A stretch of DNA of 58,903 nt from assembly GCF_017430385.1 (NCBI RefSeq), contig NZ_JAFRNB010000005.1, positions 1 to 58,903 of the forward strand, in the 5' to 3' direction. The notes beneath the pieces are model-generated. The model did not search any database. It was not told where the DNA came from and was given only the letters and a program-made list of their open reading frames with translations. The DNA is from Treponema sp. (GTDB lineage Bacteria > Spirochaetota > Spirochaetia > Treponematales > Treponemataceae). The position numbers were made by a program, and so were the translations under genes. Below, in pieces: positions 24,233 through 32,320 of this stretch. Each line of letters begins with the position of its first letter. Positions within the stretch are counted from its first letter, which is position 1.

Positions 24233-27200
24233 ATGAGTATAACCAAAAAAACACTGGAACATCCTGTTTTAACTTTGATTGTTTTCGTTCTGCTTGGCGT
24301 AATGGGCTTGTTCACTTTGAAAAATGTCTCAATCAGTTTGTTTCCTGATGTTGACAGCCCTTATCTTATGATTCGCACTAGCTACACGAACGCTGGCCCG
24401 GAATCTGTTGAAAAGACCGTCACAAAGGTGCTTGAGGCGCAGTTGATTTCCGTGAGCGGCCTGAAAAATCTGACATCAACTTCCCGCGAAGGTTCTTCTC
24501 AGATTTCACTTGAATTCAATTACGGAACTGATTTGGACATCGCGACAAACAATGTGCGTGACAAAATCGACAAAGTGTTAAAACGGCTCCCTGATGATGC
24601 GGACAGCCCGACAATCATGAAAATGGATTCGGACTCAATGCCAATCTTGCGAATTGCCGTGCGAGGAAACCGAAGCCGTGACGAGCTGAAAGTTCTTGCC
24701 GAGGACACGATTGTAAGTCTTCTGGAGCAGACTGACGGTGTTGCAGAGGCGACAGTTTCCGGCGGCCGAACAAAAATCGTGCGCGTGGACATTTCCCAGA
24801 ACAGGCTTGCGGCTTACGGCCTTACAATTTCTGCGGTCAACTCGGCTCTTTCAAAGCAGAATCTGGAACTTGGTGGCGGAAAAATCACTGAGGGCAAAAC
24901 TGATTATTCAATCCGAACAATCGGAGAATTCTCCAGCATCGATGAGATTAATGACACGATTATCACCAAAAAAGGCGATTATGTCGTGCGGCTGAGCGAC
25001 ATCGGTACGGCTTACATGGGCTACAAGGACAAGACCAATGAAGTTTACATCAACGGTGAGCCTGGAATTTATGTGAGCGTATCAAAGCAGTCGGGCAAGA
25101 ATAGCGTTACCGTTGCGAACAAAGTCTATGAAAAACTCGATGAAATTCAGGAACTTTTACCGACTGATGTTTCGATGGAAATTATTTCGGACACTACGGA
25201 CTCAATCCGCGACACTATCAACACGCTTCTTGAAAGCTGCTATCAGGGTCTTCTTCTTGCGATTCTGGTTCTGTTTCTTTTTCTGAAGAATTTCAAATCT
25301 ACGATAATAATTGCGGTCTCGATTCCGCTTTCACTTGTCATCACAATGCTCGCGATGCAGTTTGCCGGAATCACGCTCAACATGATGACTTTGACTGGCC
25401 TGATTCTGGGTGTCGGTATGATAGTCGATGCCTCAATCGTCATGATTGAGAACATTTATGTTTACCGAAGCCGTGGTGCCAAACCAAAAGTTGCGGCCGT
25501 TCTTGGTTCGAGCGAGATGGTCATGTCTGTTCTTTCGGGCAACCTTACTACGATTTGTGTTTTCGTGCCTTTCCTTTTCTTTATGAAAGATTTGGGAATG
25601 ATGGGGCAGATGTTCAAGGGAATCATTTTTACGGTTGTAATCGCGCTTGTTTCTTCTTTGTTCGTGGCGATTTTCCTTGTGCCTGTTCTCGCAGGAAAAT
25701 TTTTGCCGCTCTCAAACCGCAAGGAAAAGCCGGTGAGTTTCAAGCCGCTTAAAAAATTCTATGAATTGCTCGATATTCCGCTGATTAAGATTACAGCTTT
25801 GTATCGCCGGGCTTTGAAGAGCGCGCTTGGTCACAGAAAGGCAACGGTCATGATTTGTTTTTCTGCATTGATTATTTCCCTTGCGCTTGCAACGACTTTG
25901 AACATCAACATGATGTCGAACGGCAAGGATGACAGCGTAACTTTGAATGTGACTTTGCCGATTGGAACAAACTTGAACGAAACTATGACCGTGATGAGTC
26001 AGTTTGAGCAGATTGTCCGTGACGAAATCAAAGGATACAAAACTCTGACTTCTACGAGCGGTTCTTCAAGCTCGTCTTATCGCGGAACTTTGGAAATCAA
26101 ACTCCCTAATTCGGACGAACAGATTGATGACGCGCAGACGATTCAGAACAAGCTCCGTGCTCATTTCAACGATTTTGCGGGCGCGAAATTCGGATTCCGG
26201 GCTGGTATGCGTGGCCAGATGACAGGAAGTGACATCAAAATCAAAATCCGATGCGATGATTTGGAAAAAGCACTTGATGTCGCAGACCAGATTTCCGCTG
26301 TAATGAAAACTATTTCTGATTTGGGCGAATCTTCCGTTGATATTGAAAAAGGCGTGCCAGAGGTAGAGATTGAGATTGACCGACAGCGAGCTTATGCTTT
26401 TGGCGTTGATGTAACAACTGTTGCGCGGGAAATTAACTATGCGATGAACGGCGTTACTTCAACGACTTATCGTGAGGGCGGCAAAGATTACTCAACCGTG
26501 CTCATGTATCAGAAATCCGACCGAAAGCAGGTAATTGACCTGGAGCAGATTTTTGTGAACGGAACGAACGGCAAGGTCAGCGTGGCAAATTTTGCGAAAG
26601 TCAAAAAAGGACTTGGCCCTGTAAGCATCAAGCGTGAAAATCAGTCCAGAGTCGTGACATTGACATGCGACATCATCACCGAACGCAATGCTTATGAGGT
26701 TGAGCAGGACATCAAAGACGGAATTGCAGCGACTTTCATTGTGCCGGATGATGTGACTTTGGTTTACGATGGCGCATGGCAGAACATGCAGTCTCAGGGC
26801 AAAACTTACGGCTTAATCATTTTGATGGCGATTTTGCTCGTATTCGGCGTAATGGCGGGAACTTACGAAAGTTTCAAGGCTCCGTTCATCAACCTGATGA
26901 CAATTCCGTTCCTGATTATTGGCGTAGTTGCAATCTACAAGATTTTGGGGCAGGCAATTTCGATGGTCAGTGCAGTCGGTCTCATCATGCTTGTCGGAAT
27001 CGTCGTAAACAACGGAATTATTCTGGTCGATTACACGAACTTGCTGATTGATCGTGGCCTTAAAATGAAAGAAGCCTGTCTTGAAGCCGGTGCAAGCCGT
27101 TTGCGCCCGGTTTTGATGACGACTTTGACCACCGTTTTGGGAATGTTGCCGATGTGCTTTGCCACCAGCGGAAGTGCCGGCATGGTTCAGCCAATCGGTG

Positions 27201-27331
27201 TTGCGGTTGTTGGCGGTCTGCTTTCATCAACCTTCGTAACGCTTTTCTTCATCCCGGTTTTGTACTCTCTCGTGATGAAGGAAAAGAAAATCGAAAAATC
27301 GAAAATCCAAGTGCTTCTGTGTGAGGAATAG
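24233..27331 (+). CDS. RND efflux transporter (AcrB/HAE1-like)
   Basis: 1,032 residues with the standard RND layout: membrane helix 1 (TLIVFVLLGVMGLFTLK), a large periplasmic loop, helices 2-6 at about 335-480, a second loop, and helices 8-12 at about 855-1,020. Helix 4 has GVGMIVDASIVMIENI, giving one acidic residue in the proton relay where E. coli AcrB has two. It uses the proton gradient to export hydrophobic or amphipathic compounds; the substrate is unknown. It follows the adaptor gene by 3 bp and precedes a small PII-like gene, all in one operon. Confidence 0.93.
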   Translation: MSITKKTLEHPVLTLIVFVLLGVMGLFTLKNVSISLFPDVDSPYLMIRTSYTNAGPESVEKTVTKVLEAQLISVSGLKNLTSTSREGSSQISLEFNYGTDLDIATNNVRDKIDKVLKRLPDDADSPTIMKMDSDSMPILRIAVRGNRSRDELKVLAEDTIVSLLEQTDGVAEATVSGGRTKIVRVDISQNRLAAYGLTISAVNSALSKQNLELGGGKITEGKTDYSIRTIGEFSSIDEINDTIITKKGDYVVRLSDIGTAYMGYKDKTNEVYINGEPGIYVSVSKQSGKNSVTVANKVYEKLDEIQELLPTDVSMEIISDTTDSIRDTINTLLESCYQGLLLAILVLFLFLKNFKSTIIIAVSIPLSLVITMLAMQFAGITLNMMTLTGLILGVGMIVDASIVMIENIYVYRSRGAKPKVAAVLGSSEMVMSVLSGNLTTICVFVPFLFFMKDLGMMGQMFKGIIFTVVIALVSSLFVAIFLVPVLAGKFLPLSNRKEKPVSFKPLKKFYELLDIPLIKITALYRRALKSALGHRKATVMICFSALIISLALATTLNINMMSNGKDDSVTLNVTLPIGTNLNETMTVMSQFEQIVRDEIKGYKTLTSTSGSSSSSYRGTLEIKLPNSDEQIDDAQTIQNKLRAHFNDFAGAKFGFRAGMRGQMTGSDIKIKIRCDDLEKALDVADQISAVMKTISDLGESSVDIEKGVPEVEIEIDRQRAYAFGVDVTTVAREINYAMNGVTSTTYREGGKDYSTVLMYQKSDRKQVIDLEQIFVNGTNGKVSVANFAKVKKGLGPVSIKRENQSRVVTLTCDIITERNAYEVEQDIKDGIAATFIVPDDVTLVYDGAWQNMQSQGKTYGLIILMAILLVFGVMAGTYESFKAPFINLMTIPFLIIGVVAIYKILGQAISMVSAVGLIMLVGIVVNNGIILVDYTNLLIDRGLKMKEACLEAGASRLRPVLMTTLTTVLGMLPMCFATSGSAGMVQPIGVAVVGGLLSSTFVTLFFIPVLYSLVMKEKKIEKSKIQVLLCEE

Positions 27332-27336
27332 AAATT

Positions 27337-27624
27337 ATGACCAGATGTGAAATAATCGCGAATCAGTCCGTGCAGGACGAAATCATTTCGCTCATGGAAG
27401 AGCATATTCCGGGCGTTTTATACACGATAATTCCTACCGTCGTTGGCCGGGGCAAAAATTCCTACAAAATGGGAAGCGCAACCTGGCCGGAGACAAATTT
27501 CATCCTTGTGAGCTATGTCGAGGATGAAAATGTCGCCACGATGAAAGCCATAATCAAGGCAGTTAAGGAAAAATTTGAGGGCGAAGGAATTAAATTGTTC
27601 TTGGTGAAAGCTGAGGAAAGTTAG
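27337..27624 (+). CDS. Small PII/ACT-like fold protein
   Basis: 95 residues, no signal or membrane segment. The pattern (CEIIANQSVQDEIISLMEEH, YTIIPTVVGRGKNSYKMGS, NFILVSYVEDENVATMKAII, GIKLFLVKAEES) is beta-alpha-beta-beta-alpha-beta, as in PII-like ferredoxin-fold proteins. Similar proteins (for example DUF3240) are found beside RND pumps in other bacteria and are presumed to regulate them, perhaps by binding a small ligand. It starts 5 bp after the pump gene. The family name is tentative. Confidence 0.7.
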   Translation: MTRCEIIANQSVQDEIISLMEEHIPGVLYTIIPTVVGRGKNSYKMGSATWPETNFILVSYVEDENVATMKAIIKAVKEKFEGEGIKLFLVKAEES

Positions 27625-27643
27625 CAGTTACCGGTGAGATTTA

Positions 27644-28294
27644 ATGCGTCACAAAAAGCAGCCACTCCAATTTTATTATTTCCTCATGAACAAAGCCGCG
27701 GGTGAAGTCTGCTCCACTGTGAGTGACTCGCACCGCACGGTTTACGAGCATTTTCCTGCCGATGTTCTTGAATCGAACGGCGCGAAACTCCACAGCATCG
27801 GCCGGCTTGACTGTGACACGGAAGGTCTTTTGCTTTTTACGAACGACGGAAAACTTTCGGACTTTTTGACCCGCCCGGAAAACAAAATCGAAAAAACATA
27901 TTTCGTGCGCTTAAAAAATTTGGTCACAGAAATTCAACAAAAAGAATACGCCGAACAGGCAGAACTTGGCGTGACTCTTCCGCCAGAAAAAAAATTCCCC
28001 GAGCAAAAATCAAACGGAGCAAAAATCCGCTGGCTCTCCGCAGACGAATGTGAAATCACCCTGACCGAAGGCAAATTCCACGAAGTAAAAAGAATCTTCC
28101 GCGCCCTGAAAAATGAAGTGATTTACTTAAAGCGAGTGAAATTTGCAGGCCTTGAGCTTGAAGAAAGCCTGAATCCCGGCCAATTCCGCCCACTCTATGA
28201 AAGTGAAGTCAGTAGATTGAAAAGAAAAACGAAAATAGATAAAAAGCCCGACATATCTAAAAAGTGTATGCGGAAGGAAAGCAGAACGGTTTGA
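27644..28294 (+). CDS. RsuA/RluE-family pseudouridine synthase, no S4 domain
   Basis: 216 residues. It shows the catalytic motif IGRLDCDTEGLLLFTNDG with the nucleophilic Asp, the opening YYFLMNKAAGEVCSTV, and the family block EGKFHEVKRIFRAL. There is no N-terminal S4 RNA-binding domain, as in RluE. It modifies one uridine in rRNA; the target cannot be read from sequence. The C-terminus after PLYESEVSRLKRKTKI is odd: a diverged second copy of this 3' end lies 120-190 bp downstream (28349-28438), so the present last ~15 residues may be non-original. Confidence 0.88.
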   Translation: MRHKKQPLQFYYFLMNKAAGEVCSTVSDSHRTVYEHFPADVLESNGAKLHSIGRLDCDTEGLLLFTNDGKLSDFLTRPENKIEKTYFVRLKNLVTEIQQKEYAEQAELGVTLPPEKKFPEQKSNGAKIRWLSADECEITLTEGKFHEVKRIFRALKNEVIYLKRVKFAGLELEESLNPGQFRPLYESEVSRLKRKTKIDKKPDISKKCMRKESRTV

Positions 28295-28348
28295 GACACT
28301 TGCAAGGTTAATGGAGAGAAATATATATGCTCAGCTGCAAACTTAAGC

Positions 28349-28438
28349 TATGAAAACTGTCCTTGCAGCCGGTACTTTCCGCGCCCCTTTATGAAAGTGA
28401 AGTTAGAACTTTGAAAAACAAAGCGAAAATTTTATAAA
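28349..28438 (+). pseudogene. Decayed duplicate of the 3' end of the pseudouridine synthase gene
   Basis: Reads L-K-L-stop-K-L-S-L-Q-P, then APLYESEVRTLKNKAKIL and a stop, parallel to the true gene's LELEESLNPG and RPLYESEVSRLKRKTKI. Nucleotide identity is high over about 65 bp and fades upstream. It is not translated. Confidence 0.65.
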
Positions 28439-28452
28439 AAGCCGAAAAAATC

Positions 28453-28669
28453 AAAAACAAGCGTAGGGGCGAGCACTTTGATTGTCGTGCTCGTTTGGAT
28501 TATGGCATGAATCCACTTTGCGCGTGCGAGCGAAGCGAGTCAGATACCTTGTGCGCGCAACCTAGTGAGCGTCAAGAAAACTTGCGAGGCAAGTTTTTAG
28601 CGAATCTCCGTAGCAGCTGTGCTGCGAAGGTGGATTCTAATGCCACGTTCCCACCGGGAGCTTGTTTTT
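28453..28669 (+). repeat. Family F repeat (copy F1) with nested family C core
   Basis: Outer arms AAAAACAAGC/GCTTGTTTTT (28453-28462, 28660-28669). The inner stem GGCAT+GAATCCAC pairs with GTGGATTC..ATGCC (28504-28516, 28630-28644). Nested within it is a family C core hairpin AAAACTTGC/GCAAGTTTT (28577-28597) plus GCAGC/GCTGC. The other copy (43487-43612) has compensated changes in both stems. It lies between converging genes. Confidence 0.75.
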
Positions 28670-28694
28670 ATATTATCCAGTAATTCTTAAAAAA

Positions 28695-29909
28695 TCACTC
28701 TTCTTTCTTATTTTCAAGTTCTGACTCACGATGCGCGATTTCTTTCATCTCGTACATGAGCTTGTCCGCGTGGGTGAGGAATGTGCGGAAATCCTTGAAT
28801 TCCTTTTTGTAGTAAGTGTAGCCAATGCTGATTGAGATTTTGTACGGTGCTTTAAGCTCTTCGTTCTTTTTTTGAATCAGCTCGTTGAGCTTTTCGTTGA
28901 GGAGAGTTGCTTCTTCGGGCGTAAAAACGACACCGATTACGAATTCGTCGCCACCAAAACGGCTCATAATGCACTTGCGGTAAATGTGAGAGCAGGCTTC
29001 TTTGAGCACTTCGGCCGTGGCAATCAAAGCCTTGTCGCCCTCGGCGTGACCGTAAGTGTCGTTAATCAGCTTGAATTTGTTTAAATCCATCATGAAAAGA
29101 TAGAGGCATTCGAGCGTTGAATGCGGCTCTTCGTTTATGCGGCGGATTTGCTCCTGAAAAAATCTTTCGCCCTGCCTGCGGTTGTTGATTCCTGTGAGCG
29201 CGTCGATTGAAATTAAATCCCGCATCTGGAAAATGTAGATAATCAGCGTTGCGATTGTGAATCCGATTGCGAAACTTGGAAGAGTCCCGTATTTGTAGTG
29301 CAAAAGCGCGCCGATTACGACCGGAATTGAGTAAATCGTGACGAAACTGTACTGTTCCTTTGCGAAATCATTTTGCGTGCGGTAATAAAAAACAATCGAA
29401 ATTATTGAAAAAACGATGATGTATCCGAAAAGAAGCATAATCGTGAGCGCATAAAGCGGCCCCTTAATCATCATGCCGATGTCGGTGATTGAAAACACAA
29501 GATGAGTCAGCGGCGTAGTCACGATTGCAAGGATAATCAGTGCGAACGGAATGAAAATCAGCTTCATTTGCTTGGGCTGATGAGCCGTTACCGAATCCCA
29601 GATTGAGAAAAAAAAGCGGCAGATTGTGTAAGTGCAGACCGTCATGACGGAATATGCGATGATGTTCGTGAGGTAGCGGGTTGCAACCGTGCATGGAATC
29701 AAAACATTGCTGTAAGCCAAAACCCAAATGCTGTCAGCGACGCAGTACAAGATGATTGCGAAAAGAAGATTTACAAGATGAAGCCTTTTGTTTGTGTGCT
29801 CAACATCGCTGAGAGTCGTGTACAATAAAATGCCGATTATCGATGCGCAGAACAAGTCGAAGAAAACATAAAAAACGGCGACGGCTTCGCGTGCATTCTG
29901 GAAAAACAT
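28695..29909 (-). CDS. 7TM diguanylate cyclase
   Basis: 404 residues. The N-terminal ~235 residues hold about seven membrane helices, a small sensory membrane module. The GGDEF domain covers about 240-390, with DALTGINNRRQGERFF, the substrate-binding MDLNKFKLINDTYGHAEGD, and the intact catalytic motif SRFGGDEFVIG. It should synthesise c-di-GMP at the membrane. No RxxD inhibitory site is obvious ahead of GGDEF. It is a single gene with its own promoter, converging on the pseudouridine synthase gene; the EAL protein at 52138 is a natural opposite number. Confidence 0.92.
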   Translation of the reverse strand: MFFQNAREAVAVFYVFFDLFCASIIGILLYTTLSDVEHTNKRLHLVNLLFAIILYCVADSIWVLAYSNVLIPCTVATRYLTNIIAYSVMTVCTYTICRFFFSIWDSVTAHQPKQMKLIFIPFALIILAIVTTPLTHLVFSITDIGMMIKGPLYALTIMLLFGYIIVFSIISIVFYYRTQNDFAKEQYSFVTIYSIPVVIGALLHYKYGTLPSFAIGFTIATLIIYIFQMRDLISIDALTGINNRRQGERFFQEQIRRINEEPHSTLECLYLFMMDLNKFKLINDTYGHAEGDKALIATAEVLKEACSHIYRKCIMSRFGGDEFVIGVVFTPEEATLLNEKLNELIQKKNEELKAPYKISISIGYTYYKKEFKDFRTFLTHADKLMYEMKEIAHRESELENKKEE

Positions 29910-29929
29910 AAACTAAATTCCGTTCTATC

Positions 29930-29959
29930 AGTATACCACGCTTTCTGACAAAAGGACAA
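29930..29959 (-). promoter_or_regulatory. Promoter of the diguanylate cyclase gene
   Basis: Minus-strand TTGTCC (29959-29954), 18-bp spacer, TATACT (29935-29930), with a leader of about 14 nt. Confidence 0.5.
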
Positions 29960-29989
29960 CGAATTTTTCATTTTCCGATGATTTTTAGG

Positions 29990-30076
29990 GCGCAATTTTC
30001 TTGCTCCGCTGTTCCGTGGTTCGCTCACGCTCATTGCTACGCAACGGCTCCGCCGCCACTCCATAGCGGGCGCTGC
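29990..30076 (-). repeat. Family E repeat, copy E4
   Basis: On the minus strand it reads AGCGCCCGCTATGGAGTGGC, AGCCGTTGCGTAGCAATGAG and GCGTGAGCGAACC, a diverged form of copies E1 and E2. It starts immediately after the uvrC stop codon. Confidence 0.55.
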
Positions 30077-30081
30077 ATTTT

Positions 30082-32319
30082 CTATTCCAAAGCCGCATCT
30101 GCCAGAGTTGAGGCATAAGATTCATCTCTTTCATCGCTGCTTGTGCCAAGCTGAGCGGCGAACATTGTTTTTTTTGCGTTTTTGGTCTCGTTGCGTTTTT
30201 CAAGCTCGGCTCGTGCCGCAAGCAGGATTTCGCTTGCTTCCGGGGCACGGATATGCAAAACCTGAGCAATCTGAGCTTCTTCGGCGGCCGCCAGATTTTC
30301 GAGCGTGGTGAAGGTTTTGATAAGAACCTTCTCGCGCTTTTCGCCGACATGAGGCAGACTTGCGAAAACCGAGACCGTGTTTTCTTTTGTGCGGAGGTTC
30401 TGGTTGCGGCTTGTGGCGAATCGGTGGGTTTCGTCTCGCACACGCTGCAAAAGTCTGAGTGCATCGCTTCGGCGGGGCAGGCAAATCGGATGGCTTGCAT
30501 GTGGCCGCCAGATTTCTTCGTCTCGCTTGGCCAGTCCCGCAATCGGAATGTCTAAGCCCAGCATATTAAGGATTCCGTCAACAGCATTGACCTGACCGAT
30601 ACCGCCATCGATGAGAATGAGGTCGGGCAGCTCGGCATTTTCATTTGAGAGCCGGGAATATCTTCGTGTGGCGGCCTCGCGCATTGAGGCAAAGTCATCG
30701 ATTACGCCGTTAGTGGTTTTGAGCCGGAAATAACGGTAATTCTTTTTGTCAGGATTTCCCTTCCAGAACGAAATAAGCGAAGCCACCGGAAATTTTCCGC
30801 CGATATGAGCAATATCAAAACCTTCGATTCGTTCAGGAAGGCGAGGCAAATGAAGCAAATCCTTAAGCTCGTTCAAGGCTGGCATGTCGCCCCGTTCACG
30901 CACCCGCCGGATAATGTCTTCTTTCGCATTCTCGCGTGCCATGTTCAGCGCCGCAATATCACGAGAGGAGTTAGGAGTGAGGAGTGAGGAGTGAGGAGTC
31001 GGAAGTGAGGCGTTATGGTTTGCTTCGTCACTTCGTTCCTCGCAATGACTAGTGCTGGAACTTCCGCTACCTGCTTCGCTTTCATGCGGTAGGTAGGGAG
31101 CGACCCCGCTGTGCGGGGGCAAAACCTGTGAGACAGGTTTTGAGCGAGTCTCGGAAAAATCTAGGATTTTTCCGTGGTACCCGCTACCTGCTTCGCTTTC
31201 ATGCGGTAGGGTATGTAGCCCCGAAGTAGCCGTAAGGCTATGAGCGTTAGCGAAGGGCGGAACACCCGACGGTGAAGCCGGACCGCCCTTATCAACTCCT
31301 AACTCCTCACTCCTACTTTCTAACTGATTAAGCCATTCTTCCAGAAACTCGGTTTTGTCTTCTTCGGAAATAAAAATCTTTGGCGGCAGGGAATCTTTGT
31401 CCGTGTAGTAGGCTCTTGCGAACTCTTCCAGAAGCTCGTCGTCTTCGTTGAGGCTTTCGACCCGGTAATTGTCACGGCCCAAAAGTTTTCCGTCGCGGAT
31501 TTTGAGAACTGTAAAGCTTACAAGTTCACCTTCCCGCCAGTGGGCAATGTAATCCCTGTCCTCGGCAGCAAAATCTTCGACAATGTTCTGGTTCTGCATG
31601 ATTGTTAGCGCGCGAAGACCGTCACGCAGGCGTGCTGCTTTCTCAAAATTGAGTGCGGCGGCGGCTTCCTTCATCTGGGCGGTGATTTTTTCCTGTGTTT
31701 CTGTTCCTTTTCCTTCAAGTAGGGAGCGAATTTCATCGATATATAGATTATAGGTCTCTTTATCGATTTTATTGCAGCACGGAGCTTTACAACGCCCGAT
31801 GTGATAATACATGCAAGGGGCTTCACGCTTTTTGAAAGTTCGGCAATGTCTTACCGGGTAAACCTTGTAGAGACTGTCGATGAAAGTGTCGAGGGCACCT
31901 GAATCAGGATAGGGGCCAAAATATGTGGCACCGTCATTGCGGTGAACCTGACGGGTCTTGTAAAAGCGGGGAAATTCCTCGTTCGTGATTTTGAGAACGG
32001 GGTAAGATTTTCCGTCTTTGAGCTGAATGTTGTAGCGGGGCGAATATTTCTTGATTAAGTTGTTTTCAAGAAGAAAGGCCTCGTACTCATTGCTTGTCGT
32101 GATGTACTCGATTGATGCCGCATTGGAGACGAGCAGTTGCGTTTTAAGCATCTGCCCGCTTGAAAAATAAGAGGAGAGCCTGTTTTTCAGGTTCTTTGCT
32201 TTGCCAACATAAATGACGGTTTCCTCGTGATTCCGCCAAAGATATACACCGCTTGAGGAGGGCGCTTTTAACGCAGTTTCGTGAAGTTTCTCGTATTCTG
32301 GGTTATTAGTCGTAAGCAT
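30082..32319 (-). CDS. uvrC: Excinuclease ABC subunit C with large repeat-derived insertion
   Basis: Nucleotide-excision repair nuclease that makes both incisions. I use the ATG at 32319 (MLTTNNPEYEKLHE), since the longer frame adds 30 residues outside the family. The GIY-YIG nuclease is near residues 12-95 (SGVYLW, VIYVGKAKNLKNRL), the UVR motif near 200-235 (ALNFEKAARLRDGLRAL), the RNase H-like nuclease after ~460 (FDIAHIGGKFPVASLISFWKG, DLILIDGGIGQVNAV), and helix-hairpin-helix motifs at the end (LPHVGEKREKVLIKTF). Residues ~335-451 come from a composite repeat (30965-31316) inserted in frame just before the RNase H-like domain. At 745 residues the protein is well above the usual ~610. Activity probably survives, because the insert lies between domains. 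Confidence 0.94.
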   Translation of the reverse strand: MLTTNNPEYEKLHETALKAPSSSGVYLWRNHEETVIYVGKAKNLKNRLSSYFSSGQMLKTQLLVSNAASIEYITTSNEYEAFLLENNLIKKYSPRYNIQLKDGKSYPVLKITNEEFPRFYKTRQVHRNDGATYFGPYPDSGALDTFIDSLYKVYPVRHCRTFKKREAPCMYYHIGRCKAPCCNKIDKETYNLYIDEIRSLLEGKGTETQEKITAQMKEAAAALNFEKAARLRDGLRALTIMQNQNIVEDFAAEDRDYIAHWREGELVSFTVLKIRDGKLLGRDNYRVESLNEDDELLEEFARAYYTDKDSLPPKIFISEEDKTEFLEEWLNQLESRSEELGVDKGGPASPSGVPPFANAHSLTATSGLHTLPHESEAGSGYHGKILDFSETRSKPVSQVLPPHSGVAPYLPHESEAGSGSSSTSHCEERSDEANHNASLPTPHSSLLTPNSSRDIAALNMARENAKEDIIRRVRERGDMPALNELKDLLHLPRLPERIEGFDIAHIGGKFPVASLISFWKGNPDKKNYRYFRLKTTNGVIDDFASMREAATRRYSRLSNENAELPDLILIDGGIGQVNAVDGILNMLGLDIPIAGLAKRDEEIWRPHASHPICLPRRSDALRLLQRVRDETHRFATSRNQNLRTKENTVSVFASLPHVGEKREKVLIKTFTTLENLAAAEEAQIAQVLHIRAPEASEILLAARAELEKRNETKNAKKTMFAAQLGTSSDERDESYASTLADAALE
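30965..31316. mobile_element. Composite inverted-repeat-ended element inside uvrC
   Basis: Left end AGGAGTTAGGAGTGAGGAG (about 30966), right end ACTCCTAACTCCTCACTCC (31295), inverted to each other. Inside, in plus-strand order: a GTTTGCTTCGTCACTTCG module (reverse strand encodes HCEERSDEANH), a 30-bp sequence (31064-31093) repeated exactly at 31181-31210, a family C unit (31094-31180) between these copies, and a family E unit (31216-31290). It encodes no protein of its own but is open in the uvrC frame. Confidence 0.8.
31094..31180 (+). repeat. Family C repeat (copy C3) nested in uvrC element
   Basis: GGGAGC, hairpin CCCCG/CGGGG, core hairpin AAAACCTGT/ACAGGTTTT with GAG loop (31121-31141), GAGCGAGTCTC, hairpin GGAAAAATC/GATTTTTCC. 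It is 87 bp (29 codons) long and flanked by identical 30-bp direct repeats, so insertion kept the frame. Confidence 0.85.
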
Positions 32320-32320
32320 A

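Noticed and set aside
30965..31316. uvrC insertion as an intron or intein
   Set aside because: No splice-type sequence features, intein blocks or ribozyme core are visible, and the modules recur as simple palindromic repeats elsewhere.
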